This document shows positions 59,265 through 64,000 of a stretch of DNA of 64,000 bases, piece by piece (position 1 is the stretch's first letter; every line of letters begins with the position of its first letter). Source of the DNA: Flavobacteriales bacterium UBA852 (GTDB lineage: Bacteria; Bacteroidota; Bacteroidia; Flavobacteriales_E; Vicingaceae); contig DBGO01000013.1 in NCBI GenBank assembly GCA_002295925.1, forward strand, positions 124,001 through 188,000. Reading direction: 5' to 3'. Both the position numbers and the translations under genes were made by a program. The notes under the pieces were generated by a model that ran no database searches, was not told where the DNA came from, and saw nothing but the letters and a program-made list of their open reading frames with translations.

Positions 59265-60180
59265 GAAATTAAGACCACTGGTATCAGTGATATGTTTAGT
59301 ATATAATCATGAAAAATTTATTGAAAAGTGCTTATCCTCAATTTACAATCAGAAAACAAATTTCAACTTCAATGTGTTTATTCTTGACGATTCATCTGTT
59401 GATAATTCAAAACAGGTTGTAGAATCTTTTATAAAGCCGTCAAAAAAATGTGAATTTATATATATTAGACATGTAAAAAATATTGGCATGCAAGCCAATT
59501 TTTTGTATGGGCTTAAAAATGCTAATGGGAAATATATAGCTCTTTTAGATGGAGACGACTACTGGATAGATGAATACAAACTGCAAAAGCAAATTACGTA
59601 TTTAGAAAATAACCCCAAATCTGCCGGTTGTTTTCATGATGTTATTACAGTTGATGAAAATCATGAAGTGATAAGTGAGAAATATTTTATACCGCAAAGA
59701 AATAAATACAATTTTATTCAAAACTTAAAAGAGTTAAAAAGTAGTTATGCAACTTGTAGCTTAGTCTTCAGAAGAAAAGTCCTTGTTAATATGCCAAATT
59801 GGTATAAAAATATACCTTGTGACTTTACTACAGATATATTAATTACGCAGTTTGGTACGCTTGATTATTTGCCGGAAACTATGGCTGCCTATAGAATTCA
59901 CAAGGGAGGGGTGTGGCAAGGATCTCAAAAAGAGAAGCACTTTGCAGAAATGGCTTACAGATATTTAATATTATTAAAATCCGGTCAATTTAAACAGCAA
60001 AAGAGTATTATATTAAACGAGTATTTAACAGCGCAACGAAAATTAGTTGCTTTTCAAATGAAAAAATCTGAAAAGCTAAAAACAATAAAAAAAGTATTTT
60101 CAGATTTCTCGCTATTTTCATTTGTTCCATATAAATTTATTTATCTTGTTGCTAAAGATTATATACATTATAAAAAATGA
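59254..60180 (+). CDS. GT2 family glycosyltransferase
   Basis: 308 residues. GT-A motifs: VSVICLVYNHEKFIEKCLSS near 10-29, ILDDSSVDNS, and the metal site ALLDGDDYWIDEYKLQKQ near 90-107 (DGDDYW is typical of a common Bacteroidota capsule GT2 subgroup). No membrane helices, so it acts at the cytosolic face. Overlaps its upstream neighbour by 11 bases and its downstream one by four. Sugar specificity unknown. Confidence 0.92.
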   Translation: MEAKKLRPLVSVICLVYNHEKFIEKCLSSIYNQKTNFNFNVFILDDSSVDNSKQVVESFIKPSKKCEFIYIRHVKNIGMQANFLYGLKNANGKYIALLDGDDYWIDEYKLQKQITYLENNPKSAGCFHDVITVDENHEVISEKYFIPQRNKYNFIQNLKELKSSYATCSLVFRRKVLVNMPNWYKNIPCDFTTDILITQFGTLDYLPETMAAYRIHKGGVWQGSQKEKHFAEMAYRYLILLKSGQFKQQKSIILNEYLTAQRKLVAFQMKKSEKLKTIKKVFSDFSLFSFVPYKFIYLVAKDYIHYKK

Positions 60181-60998
60181 GAATACCATTTTTTTCCATC
60201 ATTATTCCAACCTATAATTCATCTGAAACAATATCCGGAACTTTATCTTCAATAGTTTCACAGACATTTAACGATTATGAGGTTATAATTATGGATGGGT
60301 TGTCAAAAGACAACACAAAAGAAACGGTTCAAAAATTTATTGCCAAACATCCACAAATTAAGTTTTACAGCGAAAAAGATAATGGCATTTATGATGCCAT
60401 GAACAAAGGAATAAAAAAAGCAACAGGACAATGGATTTACTTTGTCGGAAGTGATGATACATTATATGACAAAGCGGTTTTACAACAAGTTTATAATCAC
60501 ATATCAAAAAATAAAAACTATAAACTGATATATGGTAATGTAAGAATTATCGGGTCAGTAAATTGGGCTAAAGACGGGCAAGTTTATGACGGAAAATTTA
60601 CATTTGAAAAATTAATGCAAAAAAATATTTCCCATCAAGCTTGTTTTTATCATCATACTCTTTTTCAGATATTTGGAGAGTTTAATGTAAAATATAATAT
60701 TTGTGCAGATTATGATTTCAATTTACGAATATTTGCAAAAATCAAAACTTTATATGTGCCTATAATTATTGCAAACTTTTATACAGGAGGAGCAAGTTCT
60801 GTTGATAATGATGATTCTTTCTCTAAAGATAAATGGAGGTTAATCATTAAATATACAAACATTAAATTATTGTTATATAACACAAAACAATATTCTAATA
60901 AAATCCGTGAACAAAGTGCTTTTTTAAAAGAAAATAAAAAATACTATTTATATTTCATTTCGTTACTTTGTTTCATAAAAAATAAGTTTTTAAAATGA
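60177..60998 (+). CDS. GT2 family glycosyltransferase
   Basis: 273 residues. FFSIIIPTYNSSETISGTLSS near 5-25, IMDGLSKDNT, GIYDAMNKGIKKATGQW and the metal motif VGSDDTLYD. The IYDAMNKGI segment closely resembles LYDAINKGI of the protein encoded at 46972, so both belong to the same WcaE-like subgroup. The C-terminal 70 residues are basic and aromatic and may touch the membrane. Coupled on both sides by four-base overlaps (ATGA). Confidence 0.92.
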   Translation: MRIPFFSIIIPTYNSSETISGTLSSIVSQTFNDYEVIIMDGLSKDNTKETVQKFIAKHPQIKFYSEKDNGIYDAMNKGIKKATGQWIYFVGSDDTLYDKAVLQQVYNHISKNKNYKLIYGNVRIIGSVNWAKDGQVYDGKFTFEKLMQKNISHQACFYHHTLFQIFGEFNVKYNICADYDFNLRIFAKIKTLYVPIIIANFYTGGASSVDNDDSFSKDKWRLIIKYTNIKLLLYNTKQYSNKIREQSAFLKENKKYYLYFISLLCFIKNKFLK

Positions 60999-62113
60999 AT
61001 CAAACATACCGTCCAATAGCTATCTATTTACCACAATTTCATCCAATTCCGGAAAATGACAAGTGGTGGGGCAAAGGTTTTACAGAGTGGCGAAATGTTG
61101 TACAAGCAAAACCACGATTCAACGGTCATTATCAGCCACATATTCCTTCAGATTTGGGGTTTTATGATTTAAGATTACATGAAGTTTTGATTGAACAAGC
61201 CAAATTGGCAAAAAACAATGGAATATATGGCTTTTGTTTTTACCATTATTGGTTTAATGGAAAGCTTTTATTAGAAAAACCGGTTGAAGCATTATTAAAA
61301 AACAAAACACCCGAATTTCCTTTTATGCTATGTTGGGCAAATGAAAATTGGACCAGAGCGTGGGATGGTGGCGATAATGAAATTTTAATTAAACAAGAAT
61401 ATTCTTTGGATGATGATAAGGAACATATCAAATACTTGATACCTTTCTTTAAAGACACCAGGTATATAAAAATTGACAATAAAGCGGTCTTTGCCATATA
61501 TAAACCAGATTTATTCCCTGATATTTCTCAAACATTAAATATCTTTCGAGAAGAAGCAAAAAAGCAAGGAGTTGAGCTATACTTGTGTGCATTTGAACGA
61601 AATATGGGGTCTTCGGGTGAAGAATTAATCTCTATGGGGTTTGATGCGGTAATTGATTTTCAACCAATCTCAAAAACGTTAAAAAAAATAGACAATACAA
61701 TTATTGAAAAATTAAAAAAATATAAAATAGTTGATTATCTGATAAGGAAGATATTAAAGGTTAACCCTACCAATGATCAAATTATCGATTATGTTGAATT
61801 TACAAAAAAAGATATTGAATATTTTAAAACCAGAAATTATAAGATTTTTCCCGGTTTTTCTCCTATGTGGGACAATACATCAAGACGAAGAAACCAACGA
61901 GCTTTAATATTTAAAAATTCAGCACCTGAGCATTTTAAAACTTGGATAACCTCAAAATTATCATTTCATACCCTTCCGTCAAAAGAAGAAAATTTAATTT
62001 TTATTAATGCCTGGAATGAATGGGCAGAAGGGTGTCATTTAGAACCATGTTTAAAATGGCAACATCAATATTTAAACGTAATGAAAGATTTATTTTTAAA
62101 AAAGATAGAGTAG
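60995..62113 (+). CDS. WbsX-like protein (glycoside hydrolase family 99-like domain)
   Basis: 372 residues. Typical WbsX segments: IYLPQFHPIPENDKWWGKGF near 9-28 with TEWRNVVQAKP after it, IYGFCFYHYWFNGK, CWANENWTRAWDG near 117-129, and FINAWNEWAEGCHLEP close to the end. The family is annotated as glycosyltransferase WbsX in O-antigen clusters, but its fold is like GH99 endo-mannosidases, so it may be a transferase or a hydrolase trimming the chain. It lies between a glycosyltransferase and the MBOAT gene in one continuous run. Confidence 0.92.
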   Translation: MNQTYRPIAIYLPQFHPIPENDKWWGKGFTEWRNVVQAKPRFNGHYQPHIPSDLGFYDLRLHEVLIEQAKLAKNNGIYGFCFYHYWFNGKLLLEKPVEALLKNKTPEFPFMLCWANENWTRAWDGGDNEILIKQEYSLDDDKEHIKYLIPFFKDTRYIKIDNKAVFAIYKPDLFPDISQTLNIFREEAKKQGVELYLCAFERNMGSSGEELISMGFDAVIDFQPISKTLKKIDNTIIEKLKKYKIVDYLIRKILKVNPTNDQIIDYVEFTKKDIEYFKTRNYKIFPGFSPMWDNTSRRRNQRALIFKNSAPEHFKTWITSKLSFHTLPSKEENLIFINAWNEWAEGCHLEPCLKWQHQYLNVMKDLFLKKIE

Positions 62114-62114
62114 A

Positions 62115-63548
62115 ATGCTGTTTAATTCCATAGAATTTGCGTTGTTTTTGCCAATAGTTTTTTTCTTTTATTGGTTTGTGTTTAATAAAAACATTAAGCA
62201 GCAAAACGCATTATTGCTTTTGGCCAGTTATATATTCTATGGTTGGTGGTCGTGGAAGTATTTAATATTGATATTTATCAGCACTATGGTCGACTTTTTC
62301 TCAGGGATAATGTTACAAAAAGAACATAATCGACACAAACGAAAAGTCTATTTATTTATAAGCATATTTTTTAACTTGGGAATGTTGATGTATTTCAAAT
62401 ATGCAAATTTCTTTATCGAGAACTTTGTTACAGCATTTACGTTTTTTGGCTATAAGCCCGATATTAAATCGCTCAATATAGTTTTGCCGGTAGGTATCAG
62501 TTTTTATACTTTTCAAACCATGAGTTATACGATAGATATTTATCGTAAAAAAATGTTACCCACAAAAGATTTTATTGCTTTTGCAACATTTGTCAGTTTT
62601 TTCCCACAATTGGTTGCCGGACCAATAGAAAGAGCAATTCATTTATTACCACAGTTTTTCAAACCCCGAAAATTCGATTATTCGCTTGCCGCAGATGGTA
62701 TGAGACAAATTTTATGGGGGGTATTCAAAAAAGTAGTCATTGCTGATACTTGTGCAAAATATGTCGATATTGCCTTTAGTTCGCACGAATCAATGTCAAG
62801 CATTGCACTGATAACAGGAGCTGTGTTGTTTGCTTTTCAAATTTATGGCGATTTTTCAGGATATTCTGACGTAGCAATAGGCACAGCCCGTTTATTTGGT
62901 TTTGATTTAATGCAAAACTTTGCATTTCCATATTTTTCAAGAGATATTGCCGAGTTTTGGCGAAGGTGGCATATTTCACTTTCAACGTGGTTTCGCGATT
63001 ATGTTTACATTCCACTTGGAGGAAGTCGAGGAACCAAATGGAAACAAGTCAGAAATACTATGGCAGTATTTTTAATCAGTGGGTTTTGGCACGGAGCAAA
63101 TTGGACATTTATTGCTTGGGGATTTTTAAATGCATTATATTTTCTTCCTTTGCTTTTGCTCAACAAAAACCGGCATCATTTAGATGTTGTAGCGTCTGGA
63201 AAAATTTTGCCCAGTATAAAGGAAACCTTTATGATGTTTATCACATTTGGATTAACGGTTTTGGCTTGGATATTTTTTAGGGCACAATCAGTAGCTCAAG
63301 CTGTTGACTATATAAAACACATTTTTGCCGTTGATATGTCGGGTAAAGGGCTTCATGTGCCTAAGTTTTTGTTGTTGGCTTTATTTGTGTTTATTTCTGT
63401 AGAATGGCTCCAACGGCAGCAAAAACACGGATTTTACTTGACCGAACAAATACCCGTACTAATCCGGTGGAGTTCATATATTATACTGGCATTTATTACA
63501 GCATTTTTTATGGGAAAAGCAAATTCATTTATATATTTTCAGTTTTAA
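62115..63548 (+). CDS. MBOAT family O-acyltransferase (AlgI-like)
   Basis: 477 residues with about ten membrane helices. The MBOAT signature is clear: QLVAGPIERAIHLLPQF, FPYFSRDIAEFWRRWHISLSTWFRDYVYIPLGGSRG (given here as segments near residues 276-312), and the catalytic His in SGFWHGANWTFIAWG near 323-337. AlgI-type MBOATs carry acetyl groups across the membrane to be placed on exported polysaccharides by an SGNH-type partner, and the start of a likely partner follows directly after the stop codon. One base separates it from the WbsX gene. Confidence 0.95.
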   Translation: MLFNSIEFALFLPIVFFFYWFVFNKNIKQQNALLLLASYIFYGWWSWKYLILIFISTMVDFFSGIMLQKEHNRHKRKVYLFISIFFNLGMLMYFKYANFFIENFVTAFTFFGYKPDIKSLNIVLPVGISFYTFQTMSYTIDIYRKKMLPTKDFIAFATFVSFFPQLVAGPIERAIHLLPQFFKPRKFDYSLAADGMRQILWGVFKKVVIADTCAKYVDIAFSSHESMSSIALITGAVLFAFQIYGDFSGYSDVAIGTARLFGFDLMQNFAFPYFSRDIAEFWRRWHISLSTWFRDYVYIPLGGSRGTKWKQVRNTMAVFLISGFWHGANWTFIAWGFLNALYFLPLLLLNKNRHHLDVVASGKILPSIKETFMMFITFGLTVLAWIFFRAQSVAQAVDYIKHIFAVDMSGKGLHVPKFLLLALFVFISVEWLQRQQKHGFYLTEQIPVLIRWSSYIILAFITAFFMGKANSFIYFQF

Positions 63549-64000
63549 ATGAAAAAATTTATAAAAAATATAGTATTGTTTTTTAGTGTTTATCTGGCTT
63601 TAAGCGGAGGGCTTAAACTCATAACACCTTATTATGTCAATAATCATTGGTTGGCTCCCAAGTTTCATTATATAAAAGAAGCCAAGCAAAATCCAAATAC
63701 TGTATTTTTAGGTTCAAGCAGAATTTACAGACACGTTATTCCCTCGTTGTATGACAGTTTGGTTCAAAATGCCAATTCGTTTAATTTAGGCGCACCTTCA
63801 ACATTTAGTCCGCAAACATACTATTTGCTCGAAAATATAATACATGACAAACAATTTGATTCCTTGAAATATTGCTTTATTGAGTTAACAGGAGTCGATT
63901 CCATTTCCGGTCATTTATTGCATCAACCACAAGCTAATTATTGGCTTTCGCCGGAATATTTTATGTTTTCAATGTCGGCAATTATTGGCAACCCGTATCT
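63549..64000 (+). CDS. SGNH-like partner of MBOAT acyltransferase, 5' part only
   Basis: The frame opens with ATG at 63549, the base after the MBOAT stop, and stays open to the end of the window (150 complete codons). It starts with a membrane anchor (about residues 5-24), followed by a segment FLGSSRIYRHVIPSLYDSL near 51-69 and SFNLGAPSTF near 76-85; Ser in GSSR is in the position of the SGNH/GDSL-type nucleophile block I. Proteins of this kind after an MBOAT gene (as AlgX/AlgJ or DltD) transfer acyl groups to extracytoplasmic polymers. The C-terminal part with the Asp/His is outside the window, so the class cannot be confirmed. Confidence 0.75.
   Translation, partial: MKKFIKNIVLFFSVYLALSGGLKLITPYYVNNHWLAPKFHYIKEAKQNPNTVFLGSSRIYRHVIPSLYDSLVQNANSFNLGAPSTFSPQTYYLLENIIHDKQFDSLKYCFIELTGVDSISGHLLHQPQANYWLSPEYFMFSMSAIIGNPY

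Noticed and set aside
1..64000. tRNA, rRNA, transposase, integrase, prophage or plasmid genes
   Set aside because: Searched by eye for T-loop motifs, transposase or integrase motifs and inverted terminal repeats; none seen. A covariance-model search was not possible here.

Overview
The window is chromosomal DNA from a low-GC Gram-negative member of the Bacteroidota, most likely a flavobacteria-like lineage. Evidence: a full-length SprA translocon of the type IX secretion system (T9SS), two large surface proteins ending in T9SS type A and type B sorting domains, DUF4175 and DUF4296 family proteins, the gene order malic enzyme-ruvA-sprA-gcvH-vanZ, a Kdo-activating enzyme (KdsB), repeated TAnnTTTG promoter -7 boxes, and the near absence of usable Shine-Dalgarno sequences. 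No tRNA, rRNA, CRISPR array, insertion sequence or prophage was seen, and no stretch longer than about 200 bases lacks a gene.

Layout. 1-5.6 kb: end of a DUF4175 protein, an anti-sigma-type ATPase, ybeY, mnmG and a methyltransferase, read as one tightly packed plus-strand run. Two identical 16-bp parS-like sites sit directly after the ybeY and mnmG stop codons, so this part may lie near the replication origin. 5.7-10.4 kb: lipoproteins, pheS, a cyclophilin, a CvpA protein and a sirtuin. 10.4-21.6 kb: malic enzyme, ruvA, sprA (7.4 kb), gcvH and a VanZ-like protein. 21.6-31.6 kb: housekeeping genes (polyprenol-phosphate mannosyltransferase, dihydroorotase, panC, Na/Pi cotransporter, dprA, kdsB, DUF255 protein). 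31.7-36.0 kb: an accessory pair, a single-chain type IIG-like restriction-modification enzyme and a coupled two-helix membrane protein. 36.0-45.0 kb: two giant T9SS cargo proteins, one with about 18 tandem repeats of about 76 residues. 45.2-64 kb: surface-glycan locus.

The glycan locus contains a carbamoyltransferase, several glycosyltransferases, a radical SAM/SPASM enzyme, a Wzc-like tyrosine kinase, a Wzm/Wzt ABC exporter, two different sulfotransferase-like proteins, a sugar aminotransferase, a NeuD-like acetyltransferase, a WbsX-like protein, an MBOAT O-acyltransferase and the start of its likely SGNH-type partner. Next to wzc, in the opposite direction, lies a small exosortase with a companion membrane protein and a 75-residue candidate substrate carrying a PIDGG-type C-terminal sorting signal. 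This exosortase/PID-CTERM module beside a polysaccharide-export locus is the most interesting system in the window. Together the genes suggest a cell that decorates its surface by two routes: T9SS-exported adhesins, and an amino-sugar glycan that may be sulfated, carbamoylated and acylated, with a dedicated exosortase-processed micro-protein.
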